Of a stretch of DNA of 64,000 nucleotides, positions 37,398-47,298 are shown in pieces. Source of the stretch: Caballeronia insecticola (GTDB lineage: Bacteria; Pseudomonadota; Gammaproteobacteria; Burkholderiales; Burkholderiaceae); contig NC_021294.1 in assembly GCF_000402035.1 (NCBI RefSeq), positions 1,281,816-1,345,815 on the forward strand. The letters run 5' to 3'. Below the pieces are notes generated by a model that was given only the letters and a program-made list of their open reading frames with translations, made no database searches and had not been told where the DNA came from. A program made the position numbers and the translations under genes. The stretch's first letter is position 1. Each line of letters begins with the position of its first letter.

Positions 37398-37481
37398 GAC
37401 TCACTACCTTTGAAGTGGACGCTTCCCCGCATCTTTACCCGGCGTGGCCGCGCGGGGAAGACGCTCGGACACGGGGGACGA

Positions 37482-37649
37482 TCAGCGAATCGTGATCGTT
37501 TTGATGGAGATTTTCGTAATGCGCGTTTTCGACGTGCCAATGGTGGCGTCGATGCGCGTGCTGCCGATTTTGCCGATGGCGAGTTCCGTCACGCTGGCGT
37601 GTGCGCCGCGACCGATGGAATCCAGAGAGAATTGAGAGTTCTTCGCCAT
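37482..37649 (-). CDS. Small hypothetical protein, 55 residues
   Basis: A 55-codon frame (MAKNSQFSLDSIGRGAHASV... ending TITIR) lies between leuB and asd on the same strand. Codon use is strongly coding-like: most third positions are C or G (ATC, GGC, ACG, CGC). The protein is rich in Ile, Thr and Lys and would be mostly beta-strand, without a signal peptide, membrane segment or Cys. The upstream sequence lacks a clear ribosome binding site, which weakens the case. I do not recognise the family. Confidence 0.5.
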   Translation of the reverse strand: MAKNSQFSLDSIGRGAHASVTELAIGKIGSTRIDATIGTSKTRITKISIKTITIR

Positions 37650-37737
37650 GACAAAAGAATATACACGATAACCCGAAGTTTTCGTCAGCCCGACTCGCGC
37701 GCGATCAAAATTCGTGCGGATCTTGCGCGAATATCAG

Positions 37738-37781
37738 CAAAAGGAGACGATCGGCCGCTTTATTGCGCGAACGGCCGATCG
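37738..37781 (-). terminator. Possible intrinsic terminator after leuB
   Basis: A perfect 10-bp stem, CGATCGGCCG / CGGCCGATCG, with a 14-nt loop (37748-37781) is followed on the - strand by TCTCCTTTTG. The T-run is weak. It starts 13 nt after the leuB stop. Confidence 0.5.
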
Positions 37782-37793
37782 CTCTTCGAGCAT

Positions 37794-38861
37794 TTACAGC
37801 GCCTTCAGCACCGCGTCGCCCATTTCCTTCGTGCCGACGATCTTGCCGTCCGGCGTCGCGATGTCGCCGGTGCGATAGCCCTGCTCCAGCACCTTCTTCA
37901 CCGCGCTTTCGATACGATCGGCCTGCTCCGTTTTGCCGAGCGAGTAACGCAGCATCATTGCAGCGGACAGGATGGTCGCGAGCGGATTGGCGACGCCCTT
38001 GCCCGCGATGTCCGGCGCGGAACCGTGCGACGGCTCGTACAGCCCCTTGTTGTTCTTGTCGAGCGACGCCGACGGCAGCATGCCGATGGAGCCCGTGAGC
38101 ATGGCGGCTTCGTCCGAGAGGATGTCGCCGAACATGTTGCCGGTGACGACCACGTCGAAGGCCTTCGGCGCCTTGACGAGCTGCATCGCCGCATTGTCGA
38201 CGTACATGTGCGACAGCTCGACGTCCGCGTATTCCTTCGCGACGTCGATCATCGTGTCGCGCCACAGTTGCGACGTTTCGAGCACGTTCGCCTTGTCCAC
38301 GCTCGTCAGCTTCTTCTCGCGCTTCTGCGCCGCCTGAAACGCGACGTGCGCGATACGGCGCACTTCGGGTTCGGAATAACGCATCGTGTCGAAGCCTTCC
38401 TTCGCGCCTTCGAACGGACCGTCCGGCGCCTGACGAACGCCGCGCGGCGCGCCGAAATAGATGTCGCCGTTCAATTCGCGCACGATCAGGATATCGAGTC
38501 CCGAAACGATTTCCGGCTTCAGCGACGACGCGCCCGTCAGCTGCGGATAGCAGATCGCCGGACGGAAGTTCGCGAACAGTTGCAGATGCTTGCGCAGGCC
38601 GAGGATCGCCTGTTCGGGACGCAAAGCGCGCTCGAGCTTGTCGTACTTCCAGTCGCCGACGGCGCCGAACAGGATGGCGTCGGCTTCCTTCGCGAGCTTC
38701 AGCGTCGATTCAGGCAGCGGATGGCCTTGCGCCTCGTAACCCGCGCCACCGACCGGCGCCTCTTCCAGTTCGAATTTCTCGCCGAGCGCGTTCAGCACCT
38801 TGACCGCTTCGGCCATGATTTCCGGACCGATCCCGTCGCCGGGCAACACTGCAATCTTCAT
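37794..38861 (-). CDS. leuB: 3-isopropylmalate dehydrogenase
   Basis: It oxidises and decarboxylates 3-isopropylmalate to 2-oxoisocaproate with NAD+. The 355-residue protein has [23 protein letters not shown], the substrate-arginine segment [25 protein letters not shown], the catalytic Tyr/Lys region and the nucleotide-binding [23 protein letters not shown]. It lies 82 nt after leuD and forms leuC-leuD-leuB. Start ATG 38861 has GGAAATCGAGAC upstream. Confidence 0.97.
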   Translation of the reverse strand: MKIAVLPGDGIGPEIMAEAVKVLNALGEKFELEEAPVGGAGYEAQGHPLPESTLKLAKEADAILFGAVGDWKYDKLERALRPEQAILGLRKHLQLFANFRPAICYPQLTGASSLKPEIVSGLDILIVRELNGDIYFGAPRGVRQAPDGPFEGAKEGFDTMRYSEPEVRRIAHVAFQAAQKREKKLTSVDKANVLETSQLWRDTMIDVAKEYADVELSHMYVDNAAMQLVKAPKAFDVVVTGNMFGDILSDEAAMLTGSIGMLPSASLDKNNKGLYEPSHGSAPDIAGKGVANPLATILSAAMMLRYSLGKTEQADRIESAVKKVLEQGYRTGDIATPDGKIVGTKEMGDAVLKAL

Positions 38862-38943
38862 GTCTCGATTTCCTTTGGGTCTATCTCCGCAACGGCGGAG
38901 TAATGCCAGGCGGTACGGGACCGCCTTGGCCTATCAATCTCAT

Positions 38944-39594
38944 TTAGCCGACGAGCCGATGGTTCAGCCACGGCTGCTTCGCGAGGCGCTCGGCTTCGTA
39001 CTGGCGGATTTTGTCGGCGTGACGCAGCGTGAGGCCGATATCGTCGAAGCCGTTCAGCAGACAGTATTTGCGGAAGCCCGGCACATCGAACTTGTACTCG
39101 GTGCCGTCGCCGGTGCGCACGACTTGCGCTTCGAGATCGATCGTCAGCTTGAAACCGACGAACGCATATGTCTCGTTGAAGAGCTTGTCGACTTCCTGCT
39201 CGGTCAGCACGACCGGCAGCAGCCCGTTCTTGAAGCAGTTGTTATAGAAGATGTCCGCGAAACTCGGCGCGATGATCGCGCGAAAGCCGTATTGATCCAG
39301 CGCCCACGGCGCATGTTCGCGCGAACTGCCGCAGCCGAAATTCTTGCGCGTAAGCAGCACAGACGCGCCCTGATAACGCTGCTGATTCAGCACGAAATCC
39401 GGATTGAGCGGACGCTTGCTGTTGTCCTGGCCGGGCTGGCCGACATCGAGATAACGCCATTCGTCGAACGCGTTCGGGCCGAAGCCGGTGCGCTTGATCG
39501 ACTTCAGGAACTGCTTCGGGATGATCGCGTCGGTATCGACGTTTTCGCGGTCGAGCGGCGCGACGAGGCCGCTATGCACAGTGAATTTTTCCAT
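38944..39594 (-). CDS. leuD: 3-isopropylmalate dehydratase small subunit
   Basis: With LeuC it isomerises 2-isopropylmalate to 3-isopropylmalate. The 216-residue swivel domain has [31 protein letters not shown] at the start and [44 protein letters not shown], the aconitase-type swivelling loop. It lies 30 nt downstream of leuC, consistent with one operon. An entericidin-like gene, sometimes found between leuC and leuD in related bacteria, is absent. Confidence 0.97.
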   Translation of the reverse strand: MEKFTVHSGLVAPLDRENVDTDAIIPKQFLKSIKRTGFGPNAFDEWRYLDVGQPGQDNSKRPLNPDFVLNQQRYQGASVLLTRKNFGCGSSREHAPWALDQYGFRAIIAPSFADIFYNNCFKNGLLPVVLTEQEVDKLFNETYAFVGFKLTIDLEAQVVRTGDGTEYKFDVPGFRKYCLLNGFDDIGLTLRHADKIRQYEAERLAKQPWLNHRLVG

Positions 39595-39624
39595 GACGCT
39601 TGAGCCTTTGACTTTACCGGTTGA

Positions 39625-41034
39625 TCACGCGAGCTTGCGCACGTCGACGAAGTGCCCTTCGATGGCGGCCGCGGCGGCCATTGCGGGGCTTACGAGATGC
39701 GTGCGTCCGCCCGTGCCCTGACGGCCTTCGAAGTTGCGGTTGGACGTCGATGCGCAGCGTTCGCCCGGTTCGAGCCGGTCGGCGTTCATGGCGAGGCACA
39801 TCGAGCAGCCCGGTTCGCGCCATTCGAAACCGGCGTTCGTGAAGATCTTGTCGAGGCCTTCGCGCTCGGCTTGCGCCTTCACGAGACCCGAGCCCGGCAC
39901 GACCATCGCCAGACGCACGTTCGTCGCGACGCGCTTGCCGAGCGATTTCACGACATACGCGGCGGCGCGCAAGTCTTCGATACGCGCATTCGTGCACGAG
40001 CCGATGAAGATCTTGTCCGGCCGGATGGCTTCGATCGGCGTGTTCGGCGTGAGCGCCATGTAGGTCAGCGCGCGTTCCATCGCATCGCGCTTGACGGGGT
40101 CTTTTTCCTTCTCGGGATCGGGCACGCGGCCGTCGATCGACGTCACCATTTCCGGCGACGTACCCCAAGTCACTTGCGGCACGATCTCGGCCGCATTCAG
40201 CTCGACGACGCGGTCGAACTGCGCATCCGGATCCGACTTGAACTGACGCCAGTACTCGACCGCCTGATTCCATTCGACGCCCTGCGGCGAGTACGGCCGG
40301 TCCTTCAGATAGTTGATGGTCGTGTCGTCCACGGCGACCATGCCGGCGCGCGCGCCCGCTTCGATCGCCATGTTGCAGACCGTCATGCGGCCTTCCATCG
40401 ACAGTGCGCGGATGGTCGAGCCGCCGAATTCCATCGCGTAACCCGTGCCGCCCGCCGTGCCGATCTTGCCGATGATCGCGAGCACGATGTCCTTCGCGGT
40501 GCAGCCGCGCGGCAACTGGCCTTCGACCTTGATCAGCATGTTCTTGCTCTTCTTCTGCAAGAGCGTTTGCGTGGCGAGCACGTGCTCCACTTCCGACGTG
40601 CCGATGCCGTGCGCCAGCGCGCCGAACGCGCCGTGCGTGGAGGTGTGGGAGTCGCCGCAGACGATCGTCATGCCGGGCAGCGTCGCGCCCTGCTCCGGCC
40701 CGATGATGTGCACGATGCCCTGACGCAGGTCGTTCATCTTGAATTGCGTGATGCCGAAAGCATCGCAGTTCTGGTCGAGTGTATCGACCTGAAGCTTCGA
40801 CACCGGATCGGCGATGCCGTGCGAACGGTCGGTGGTCGGCACGTTGTGGTCGGACACGGCCAGATTCGCGCTGATGCGCCACACCGGGCGCTTCTCGAGC
40901 TTCAGGCCTTCGAAGGCCTGCGGGCTCGTCACTTCATGCAGCAGGTGACGGTCGATATAGAGGATCGAGGTGCCGTCGTCTTCCGTGTGGATCACGTGGG
41001 TGTTCCACAGTTTGTCGTAGAGAGTCTGTGCCAT
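39625..41034 (-). CDS. leuC: 3-isopropylmalate dehydratase large subunit
   Basis: This is the [4Fe-4S] subunit of isopropylmalate isomerase. The 469-residue protein begins [16 protein letters not shown] and has the aconitase-family loops [29 protein letters not shown], the first cluster Cys in [17 protein letters not shown] (about residue 347) and the CxxC pair in [12 protein letters not shown] (about 407 and 410). It is the first gene of leuCDB. The ATG at 41034 has TCAC-rich sequence upstream and only a weak ribosome binding site (AAAGCG). Confidence 0.97.
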   Translation of the reverse strand: MAQTLYDKLWNTHVIHTEDDGTSILYIDRHLLHEVTSPQAFEGLKLEKRPVWRISANLAVSDHNVPTTDRSHGIADPVSKLQVDTLDQNCDAFGITQFKMNDLRQGIVHIIGPEQGATLPGMTIVCGDSHTSTHGAFGALAHGIGTSEVEHVLATQTLLQKKSKNMLIKVEGQLPRGCTAKDIVLAIIGKIGTAGGTGYAMEFGGSTIRALSMEGRMTVCNMAIEAGARAGMVAVDDTTINYLKDRPYSPQGVEWNQAVEYWRQFKSDPDAQFDRVVELNAAEIVPQVTWGTSPEMVTSIDGRVPDPEKEKDPVKRDAMERALTYMALTPNTPIEAIRPDKIFIGSCTNARIEDLRAAAYVVKSLGKRVATNVRLAMVVPGSGLVKAQAEREGLDKIFTNAGFEWREPGCSMCLAMNADRLEPGERCASTSNRNFEGRQGTGGRTHLVSPAMAAAAAIEGHFVDVRKLA

Positions 41035-41335
41035 GGTGAGCGCTTTCGTGGGTGACTGCGGGGAATGTGCTGTCGTGGGTCCAGCGACAGCTTGTGAACC
41101 GATTATGCCACTTCCGGGCGCGGTCCGGGTACTAGGCTGATGGAAAAAACCTTGTAAAAACAGATAGTTATGCTAGTGGTGGCGATACCCGGATCGGCAC
41201 TACCACCTTGCGTCGGCGTCCGGGTGCGCGCGATAGGCGTGCATTGGCTTAACCCGTTTGGCCGAATGGTCGGTGCGCATGGCGTCGCTTAGTCTGTTAT
41301 CGGGCGCTTCATCATGCGCTCGTAATAACATTGTA
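41035..41335. promoter_or_regulatory. Divergent leuC / mazE control region
   Basis: The 300-nt gap between leuC and the mazE promoter has no coding-like frame. TTTACA and a poor CTAGTA 17 nt apart on the - strand (about 41122-41150) are a possible leuC promoter. No leucine-rich leader peptide was seen, so attenuation is not supported. The stretch around 41160-41215 contains GTGGTGG and CCACC but no clean hairpin. Confidence 0.35.
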
Positions 41336-41363
41336 TTGACCGAACACCCAAAGGAGTTATAAC
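41336..41363 (+). promoter_or_regulatory. Sigma70-type promoter of mazEF
   Basis: TTGACC (41336-41341) and TATAAC (41358-41363) are 16 bp apart, close to the sigma70 consensus. Transcription would start near 41370. This argues against a GTG start at 41367 for mazE even though AAGGAG (41351-41356) stands well placed for it, because that site would lie in the promoter spacer and not in the mRNA. Confidence 0.65.
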
Positions 41364-41396
41364 ATAGTGCTTCCATACTCGATCACGAGCGACTCC

Positions 41397-41645
41397 ATGA
41401 AAACCACGATCCGGAAGATGGGCAACTCTCAAGGCGTCCTGATTCCCAAACCATTGCTTGCCCAGCTGGGCCTTGAAAAGGAGGTCGAAATGGAAATCGA
41501 AAATGACGCGATCGTATTGCGTCGTCCGCGCAACAAGACTCGCCAGGGGTGGGCCGAAGCCAGCAAGGCGCTCGCACAGAGCGGGGATGACGCGCTCGTC
41601 ATGGGCGAGTTCGGCAATGCTGACGACGCGGAGCTCAAATGGTAG
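41397..41645 (+). CDS. mazE: MazE-type antitoxin (AbrB/MazE DNA-binding fold)
   Basis: The 82-residue protein starts MKTTIRKMGNSQGVLIPKPLLAQLGL, the swapped-hairpin AbrB/MazE DNA-binding fold, and has the acidic EVEMEIENDAIVLRRPR strand pair. The disordered C-terminal half (about residues 50-82) would wrap the toxin. It neutralises MazF and probably represses its own promoter together with it. ATG 41397 is preferred from the promoter position and family alignment; GTG 41367 would add 10 residues. The stop overlaps mazF, as is typical for toxin-antitoxin pairs. Confidence 0.88.
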   Translation: MKTTIRKMGNSQGVLIPKPLLAQLGLEKEVEMEIENDAIVLRRPRNKTRQGWAEASKALAQSGDDALVMGEFGNADDAELKW

Positions 41646-41959
41646 CCCGTGGCGATATCTGGCTGGTCGCGCTAGACCCGACTCTCGGCAGCGAGATTGA
41701 AAAGACTCGACCGTGTGTCGTGGTCTCGCCGGGCGAGTTGCACGAACATCTGCGCACGGTCATTGTCGCGCCGATGACTTCCAAGGGAAGGCCTGCTCCC
41801 TTTCGCATTCCGATCTCGTTCAAAAGGCAGGAAGGGCTCATCCTCCTGGATCAGATTCGCACTGTCGACAAAGTGCGGCTGGTCAAAAAAGAGGGGGCCG
41901 TTTCTGACGATACGCTCTCGAGCACATTGAGCACTTTGCAGGAAGTGTTCGCCGAGTAG
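41639..41959 (+). CDS. mazF: MazF/PemK-type endoribonuclease toxin
   Basis: The 106-residue protein is a sequence-specific mRNA interferase that halts translation when MazE is degraded. It has the family pattern MVARGDIWLVALDPTLGSEIEKTRPCVVVSP, the central VIVAPMTSKGRPAPFRIPI and LLDQIRTVDKVRLVKKEGAVS. The conserved Arg in KTRPCVVVS and the Thr/Ser after it are present. The cut motif cannot be predicted. Its start overlaps mazE by 7 nt. Codon use with several AAA, AGG and GGG codons is less biased than in the neighbours, in keeping with a transferred cassette, though that is weak evidence. Confidence 0.93.
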   Translation: MVARGDIWLVALDPTLGSEIEKTRPCVVVSPGELHEHLRTVIVAPMTSKGRPAPFRIPISFKRQEGLILLDQIRTVDKVRLVKKEGAVSDDTLSSTLSTLQEVFAE

Positions 41960-42002
41960 CCAACGATCAATGCAGCGTCTTCCGGGTTTTCGCGTGGCAT
42001 CG

Positions 42003-42036
42003 AAAAAAAAGCCCCGGCGGTTACCCGCCGGGGCTT
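42003..42036 (-). terminator. Intrinsic terminator of gltA, shared with mazEF
   Basis: The perfect 12-bp stem AAGCCCCGGCGG / CCGCCGGGGCTT with a TTAC loop (42009-42036) is followed on the - strand by a run of T (eight A on the + strand at 42003-42010). It serves gltA; on the + strand only three T follow, so it may also end mazEF weakly. Confidence 0.88.
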
Positions 42037-42062
42037 TCACAGCAACTTGAGGCTGACTACGC

Positions 42063-43364
42063 TTAGCGCTTCGCCAACGGCTTCGCTTCACGCGGCGTCT
42101 GACCGATAAACAGCTGACGCGGACGACCAATCTTCTGTTCCGGATCCGCGATCATCTCGTTCCATTGCGCGATCCAGCCGACCGTACGCGCCATCGCGAA
42201 GATGCAGGTGAACATCGAGGTCGGGATGCCCAGCGCGCGCTGCACGATGCCCGAGTAAAAGTCGACGTTCGGATACAGCTTGCGCGACACGAAGTATTCG
42301 TCTTCCAGCGCGATCTTTTCGAGCTCCATGGCGAGCTTGAAGAGCGGATCGTCATGCAGGCCGAGTTCGTTCAGCACTTCGTAGCACGTTTCGCGCATCA
42401 GCTTGGCGCGCGGGTCGTAGTTTTTGTAGACACGGTGACCGAAGCCCATCAGCTTCACGCCCGAATTCTTGTCCTTCACCTGCTTGATGAACTCGGGAAT
42501 GTTGTCGACCGAGCCGATTTCTTCCAGCATGTTCAGTGCGGCTTCGTTCGCGCCGCCGTGCGCCGGGCCCCACAGGCACGCGATACCCGCTGCGATACAC
42601 GCGAACGGATTTGCCCCAGACGAACCCGCCAAACGCACGGTCGAGGTCGATGCATTCTGTTCGTGATCTGCGTGCAGGATCAGGATGCGGTCGAGCGCGC
42701 GCACGAGCACGTCGTTGACCTTGTACTCTTCGCACGGGTTCGAGAACATCATGTGCATGAAGTTCGCGCTGTACGAGAGTTCGTTCTTCGGATACACGAA
42801 CGGCTGGCCGATGCTGAACTTGTACGCCATCGCAACCAGCGTCGGCAGCTTCGCGATCATGCGGATCGCGGAAACTTCGCGGTGACGCGGATCGTTGATG
42901 TTCAGCGAGTCGTGATAGAACGCCGACAATGCGCCGACTGCCGCCGTCAGCACCGCCATCGGGTGCGCGTCGCGACGGAAGCCGCGGAAGAAGAAGTGCA
43001 TCTGCTCGTGCACCATCGTGTGACGCGTGACCGTGTCCACGAATTCCCTGTTCTGCGCTTCGTTCGGCAGTTCGCCCTTCAGGAGCAGGTAGCAGGTTTC
43101 GAGGAAGTCCGCGTTCACCGCGAGTTGCTCGATCGGGTAGCCGCGATACAGCAGCTCGCCCTTGTCACCGTCGATATAGGTAATCGCAGAATTGCACGAC
43201 GCCGTCGACATGAAGCCCGGGTCATACGTGAACTTGCCGGTCTGACCGTACAACTTGCGGATGTCGATCACGTCCGGGCCCATCGTGCCCTTGTAGATCG
43301 GCATTTCGACGCTCGGCGAGTTGTCGCTGAACGATAGCGTGGCTTTAACATCTGACGGGGTCAT
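42063..43364 (-). CDS. gltA: Citrate synthase
   Basis: It condenses acetyl-CoA with oxaloacetate to citrate, the entry of the TCA cycle. The 433-residue protein is the hexameric Gram-negative type: [23 protein letters not shown] at the N-terminus, catalytic His in [21 protein letters not shown] and [15 protein letters not shown], and the catalytic Asp in [20 protein letters not shown]. It lies 166 nt downstream of sdhE on the same strand, and a strong terminator follows, so it ends the sdh-gltA block. Allosteric NADH control is common in this type but cannot be shown here. Confidence 0.97.
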   Translation of the reverse strand: MTPSDVKATLSFSDNSPSVEMPIYKGTMGPDVIDIRKLYGQTGKFTYDPGFMSTASCNSAITYIDGDKGELLYRGYPIEQLAVNADFLETCYLLLKGELPNEAQNREFVDTVTRHTMVHEQMHFFFRGFRRDAHPMAVLTAAVGALSAFYHDSLNINDPRHREVSAIRMIAKLPTLVAMAYKFSIGQPFVYPKNELSYSANFMHMMFSNPCEEYKVNDVLVRALDRILILHADHEQNASTSTVRLAGSSGANPFACIAAGIACLWGPAHGGANEAALNMLEEIGSVDNIPEFIKQVKDKNSGVKLMGFGHRVYKNYDPRAKLMRETCYEVLNELGLHDDPLFKLAMELEKIALEDEYFVSRKLYPNVDFYSGIVQRALGIPTSMFTCIFAMARTVGWIAQWNEMIADPEQKIGRPRQLFIGQTPREAKPLAKR

Positions 43365-43530
43365 AGCACATCCTCAATCGAAGTATGGATACAGGTTTTC
43401 GATAATTTGCACGACGGAAGCTGCGTGGCAAAACTGTACGGTCGGCCGTCTATCCGGGCGCCGATCTGTTGTGCAGTCGACTCGGTGCGAACCGCACTAT
43501 TTTGCAAAACTCCGCGCATTCCTGCTGAAA

Positions 43531-43815
43531 TCACACGGAGCGCAGCACGCCAAGCAAGCGGATCACATCCGGCGTTGCCAGGTCGCCTTCCGGCTCCGTG
43601 CGCGCCAACAGAAGGTCCATCAATTCGTTGTCGCTCAGCTCCAGCAGACGGGTCAATGCGGCCACGTCCGCGTCACTGAGCTCGTGCTCATATCGGCTGA
43701 AGAAACGATCGAAGATCAGATCGTTTTCCAGCAGACCGCGCCGCGCACGCCAGCGAAGGCGCGCACGACGAAGAGGGTCGGACTGATGCGGAAAATCGTC
43801 TTGGGTATCGACCAT
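43531..43815 (-). CDS. sdhE: Succinate dehydrogenase flavinylation/assembly factor SdhE
   Basis: The 94-residue protein helps attach FAD covalently to SdhA. It has the SdhE/SDH5 motif in RARRGLLENDLIFDRFF (the RGxxE motif, about residues 21-30) and the helical YEHELSDADVAALTRLLELSDNELMDLLLA. ATG 43815 is preferred; a TTG four codons upstream is possible. It starts 13 nt after the sdhB stop, so it is in the sdh operon. The C-terminus (RLLGVLRSV) is ordinary. Confidence 0.93.
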   Translation of the reverse strand: MVDTQDDFPHQSDPLRRARLRWRARRGLLENDLIFDRFFSRYEHELSDADVAALTRLLELSDNELMDLLLARTEPEGDLATPDVIRLLGVLRSV

Positions 43816-43828
43816 CACATAGTCCAAT

Positions 43829-44530
43829 TCAGACAGCCCGCCGCACCATCAATTCCTTGATCTTGCCGATCGCCTTGGTCGGATTGAGCCCCTTCGGGCA
43901 CACGTCGACGCAATTCATGATCGTATGGCAACGGAACAGACGATACGGGTCTTCCAGGTTGTCCAGGCGTTCGCCCGTCGCCTGATCGCGGCTGTCCGCG
44001 ATGAAGCGATAAGCCTGCAGCAAGCCCGCCGGGCCCACGAACTTGTCCGGGTTCCACCAGAAACTCGGGCACGACGTCGAGCAGCTCGCGCACAGAATGC
44101 ACTCGTAGAGACCATCGAGTTCATCGCGCTCCACGGGCGACTGCAGACGCTCCTTCTCCGGCGGCGGCGTATCGTTGATCAGATACGGCTTGATCGAATG
44201 ATACTGGTTGAAGAACTGCGTGAAGTCGCAGATCAGATCGCGCACCACGGGCAGTCCCGGCAGCGGACGCAGCACGATCTTCTGCGGCAACTCGTTCAGA
44301 TTCGTCAGACACGCGAGACCGTTCTTGCCGTTGATGTTCATCGCGTCCGAGCCGCACACGCCTTCGCGGCACGAACGACGGAACGACAGCGTCTCATCCA
44401 CTTCCTTCAGCTTCACGAGCGCGTCGAGCAGCATGCGTTCATGCGTCAGATCGAGCTCGTACGTCTGCATGCGCGGCGCTGCGTCCTTGTCCGGATCGTA
44501 GCGATAGACTTCAAAAATTCTCTTTGCCAT
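43829..44530 (-). CDS. sdhB: Succinate dehydrogenase iron-sulfur subunit
   Basis: It carries electrons from FAD to ubiquinone through three clusters. The 233-residue protein has the [2Fe-2S] motif [21 protein letters not shown] (all four ligand positions seen as C, C, D/C and C), then the ferredoxin-type [12 protein letters not shown] and [15 protein letters not shown] for the [4Fe-4S] and [3Fe-4S] clusters. It lies 25 nt after sdhA. The ATG has AAGGAAATCGAA upstream, about 8 nt from AGGA. Confidence 0.97.
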   Translation of the reverse strand: MAKRIFEVYRYDPDKDAAPRMQTYELDLTHERMLLDALVKLKEVDETLSFRRSCREGVCGSDAMNINGKNGLACLTNLNELPQKIVLRPLPGLPVVRDLICDFTQFFNQYHSIKPYLINDTPPPEKERLQSPVERDELDGLYECILCASCSTSCPSFWWNPDKFVGPAGLLQAYRFIADSRDQATGERLDNLEDPYRLFRCHTIMNCVDVCPKGLNPTKAIGKIKELMVRRAV

Positions 44531-44555
44531 TTCGATTTCCTTGCGCTCTCGTGCC

Positions 44556-46331
44556 TTAGAAGGTCCGTGCCTTCGGCGGCACCGATTCGACCGTCAGCGG
44601 CTTCATCTGCACCGGCTTGTAGTCGAGGCGATCGCCCTCGCTGAACCACAGCGTATGACGCATCCAGTTCTCGTCGTCGCGATGTTCGTAGTCGCTGTGC
44701 GCATGCGCCCCGCGGCTTTCCTTGCGCGCTTCCGCCGACACCATCGTCGCGCGCGCCACTTCGATCAGGTTCGCCAACTCCAGCGCCTCGACCTTCGCGG
44801 TGTTGAACACCTTCGACTTGTCCTTCAGATGCACGTGCTTCACGCGCTCGGCCAACTCATCGATCTTGCCGACACCCTCTTCCAGCAGCTTCGAGGTGCG
44901 GAACACGCCCGCATGCGCCTGCATGGTCGAGCGGATGTCGTTGGCGATGCTCTGCGTGTATTCGCCCGATGTGGACTTCTCCAGCACCGCGAGACGTTCC
45001 ATCGCGAAGTCGGCGGCATCGGCCGGCAGCGGCTTGTGCTCTTTCAACTCCTTCGCGTGCTTGATGATGTGATTGCCCGCGGCGCGCCCGAACACGACCA
45101 GATCGAGCAGCGAGTTCGTGCCCAGGCGGTTCGCGCCGTGCACCGAGACGCACGAACATTCGCCCACGGCATAGAAGCCGTTGACCGGATCGTTGTAGCC
45201 ACGCGCCGTGCCGACCACCTGACCATGCATGTTGGTCGGAATGCCGCCCATCTGATAGTGGATGGTCGGCACCACAGGAATCGGCTCCTTGATGCAATCG
45301 ACGTTGGCGAACTTGAGCGCGATCTCGCGAATCGACGGCAGACGCTTCATGATCGTCTCGGCGCCGATGTGCGACAGGTCCAGCAACACGTGATCCTTGT
45401 TCGGACCCACGCCGCGGCCTTCCTTGATTTCCTGATCCATCGAACGCGAGACGAAGTCGCGCGGCGCGAGATCCTTCAGCGTGGGCGCATAACGCTCCAT
45501 GAAACGATCACCATTCGCATTGCGCAAGATGCCGCCTTCGCCGCGCACGCCTTCGGTGATCAGCACGCCCGCGCCTGCAACGCCTGTCGGGTGGAATTGC
45601 CAGAACTCCATGTCCTGCAGCGCGATGCCCGAGCGCGCGGCCATGCCGAGGCCATCGCCTGTATTGATGAACGCATTCGTCGATGCCGCGAAGATACGCC
45701 CCGCGCCGCCCGTGGCGAACAGCGTGGTCTTGCCTTCGAGGATATAGACCTCGCCCGTTTCCATTTCGAGCGCGGTGACGCCGAGCACGTCGCCGTCGGC
45801 GTCGCGGATCAGATCCAGCGCCATCCATTCGACGAAGAAGTGCGTTTTAGCGGCGACGTTCTGCTGATACAGCGTATGCAGCAGCGCGTGGCCGGTGCGG
45901 TCCGCTGCGGCGCATGCGCGTTGCACGGGCTTCTCGCCGTAGTTCGCGGTGTGGCCGCCGAACGGGCGTTGATAGATCGTGCCGTCCGCGTTGCGGTCGA
46001 ACGGCATGCCCATGTGTTCGAGTTCGTACACGGCATTGGGCGCTTCGCGGCACATGAACTCGATCGCGTCTTGGTCGCCGAGCCAGTCCGAGCCCTTGAT
46101 GGTGTCGTAGAAGTGGTAGTGCCAGTTGTCTTCGCTCATGTTGCCGAGCGAGGCGCCGATGCCGCCTTGCGCAGCGACCGTATGCGAGCGCGTGGGGAAC
46201 ACCTTCGAGAGCACCGCGACGGAGAGCCCCGCGCGCGCGAGCTGCAGCGACGCGCGCATGCCCGAGCCGCCTGCGCCCACGATGACCACGTCAAAGCGAC
46301 GACGCGGCAGGGAAGTCTTGATTGCAGCCAT
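44556..46331 (-). CDS. sdhA: Succinate dehydrogenase flavoprotein subunit
   Basis: The 591-residue subunit oxidises succinate to fumarate with covalently bound FAD. It has the FAD motif [19 protein letters not shown] (about residues 11-29), the His attachment site in [17 protein letters not shown] (about 44-47), and the catalytic region [24 protein letters not shown] start at ATG 46331 ([14 protein letters not shown]); the frame remains open further upstream but that part overlaps sdhD in another frame. It begins 5 nt after the sdhD stop, and the sdhB gene follows after 25 nt. Confidence 0.97.
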   Translation of the reverse strand: MAAIKTSLPRRRFDVVIVGAGGSGMRASLQLARAGLSVAVLSKVFPTRSHTVAAQGGIGASLGNMSEDNWHYHFYDTIKGSDWLGDQDAIEFMCREAPNAVYELEHMGMPFDRNADGTIYQRPFGGHTANYGEKPVQRACAAADRTGHALLHTLYQQNVAAKTHFFVEWMALDLIRDADGDVLGVTALEMETGEVYILEGKTTLFATGGAGRIFAASTNAFINTGDGLGMAARSGIALQDMEFWQFHPTGVAGAGVLITEGVRGEGGILRNANGDRFMERYAPTLKDLAPRDFVSRSMDQEIKEGRGVGPNKDHVLLDLSHIGAETIMKRLPSIREIALKFANVDCIKEPIPVVPTIHYQMGGIPTNMHGQVVGTARGYNDPVNGFYAVGECSCVSVHGANRLGTNSLLDLVVFGRAAGNHIIKHAKELKEHKPLPADAADFAMERLAVLEKSTSGEYTQSIANDIRSTMQAHAGVFRTSKLLEEGVGKIDELAERVKHVHLKDKSKVFNTAKVEALELANLIEVARATMVSAEARKESRGAHAHSDYEHRDDENWMRHTLWFSEGDRLDYKPVQMKPLTVESVPPKARTF

Positions 46332-46336
46332 GTTCT

Positions 46337-46705
46337 TTAAACTCTCCAGAGAATCTGTGCAGCGTAACCGGCGCATCCGATGAGCCACAGGATGGTCAGC
46401 ACCTGCAGGAACAGGCGCACGCCCATGGGCTTCACGTAGTCCATCCAGATGTCGCGAATGCCGACCCACGCGTGATAGAAGAGGCAAAGCAAGGCTACGA
46501 AAGTGGCGAGCTTCATCCACTGGGTCGCGAAGATGCCCGCCCAGCCTTCATACGAGAAGTTGTGCGCGGCGAAGAACCAGAAGAGAAGAATGACGGTGTA
46601 GACGGCCATCGCGACCGCGGTGATGCGTTGCGCGAGCCAGTCGCGCAGACCGTAGTGCGCGCCGACGACCAGGCGCTTGGGACCGACTCGATTGTGGGTT
46701 GCCAT
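46337..46705 (-). CDS. sdhD: Succinate dehydrogenase membrane anchor subunit
   Basis: The 122-residue cytochrome b anchor has three membrane segments (about residues 28-48, 57-77 and 98-118), with GLRDWLAQRITAVAMAVYTVI at the first and FYHAWVGIRDIWMDYV at the second and third boundary, where the heme or quinone site lies. It follows sdhC by 15 nt. Identity rests on this pattern and the sdhC-sdhD-sdhA-sdhB order. Confidence 0.95.
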   Translation of the reverse strand: MATHNRVGPKRLVVGAHYGLRDWLAQRITAVAMAVYTVILLFWFFAAHNFSYEGWAGIFATQWMKLATFVALLCLFYHAWVGIRDIWMDYVKPMGVRLFLQVLTILWLIGCAGYAAQILWRV

Positions 46706-46720
46706 GTTCTTGTTATCTCC

Positions 46721-47131
46721 TTAGAAGGCGCCGAAGAGCTTGAGCGCCATCGCAAGCGTGAGCAACAGCGACACGATCAGCACGATGAGCGCGGTCTGCT
46801 TGCCGCCTTCCTTGTTCACCGCGACGTGCGTGTCGAGCAGCAAAAAGCGAATGCCCGCGCAGAAGTGATGCAGATACGCCCACGACAACACCAGCACGAC
46901 GATCTTGACGATCGGGTTCGCCAGAAAACCCTTGAACGCCTCGAAGCTGATCTCGGAGGTGAGGCTCTGATCGAGCAGATACAGGATGAACGGCAGACAC
47001 ACGAAGAGCAGCAGGCCGCTCACGCGATGCAGGATCGATACCTTCCCCGCCAAAGGCAGGCGGTACTTCGCGAGTTGACCGATCCCGATGTTCCGGTATT
47101 CGGGCCTTGGTTTTTTTACGGCTTCAGCCAT
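46721..47131 (-). CDS. sdhC: Succinate dehydrogenase cytochrome b556 subunit
   Basis: The 136-residue membrane anchor binds heme b with SdhD. It shows the SdhC signature KVSILHRVSGLLLFVCLPF (about residues 30-48, with the quinone-site Ser and Arg) and the heme-ligand His region SWAYLHHFCAGIRFLLLD (about 80-97). There are three membrane segments. I start at ATG 47131 (MAEAVKKPRPEYRNIG); a frame start four codons earlier is possible. It is the first gene of the operon; the 167 nt upstream to the GntR gene hold the promoter, with TAATAA about 20 nt before the start as a possible -10. Confidence 0.95.
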   Translation of the reverse strand: MAEAVKKPRPEYRNIGIGQLAKYRLPLAGKVSILHRVSGLLLFVCLPFILYLLDQSLTSEISFEAFKGFLANPIVKIVVLVLSWAYLHHFCAGIRFLLLDTHVAVNKEGGKQTALIVLIVSLLLTLAMALKLFGAF

Positions 47132-47298
47132 GCTAGACCCCAACTTGTTATTACACTAATCCGCGATTTTAGCGCCTTTTTATTTCGCGCTGCAGCGAAT
47201 AGCTGCCTAAGAGACTGTTGCCTCACGCGCGAAAATAGCGTCCTTGCGTGCGTTTTCCGCGCGCCGTTCAGCTCGTGCTCGCGGCCCTTCCCATTCGT

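Noticed and set aside
36564-38903. Long + strand frames opposite asd and leuB
   Set aside because: Arg/His-rich shadow translations of well-recognised - strand genes.
44541-46340. 599-codon + strand frame opposite sdhA
   Set aside because: Shadow of sdhA; no domain and an amino-acid composition typical of antisense frames.
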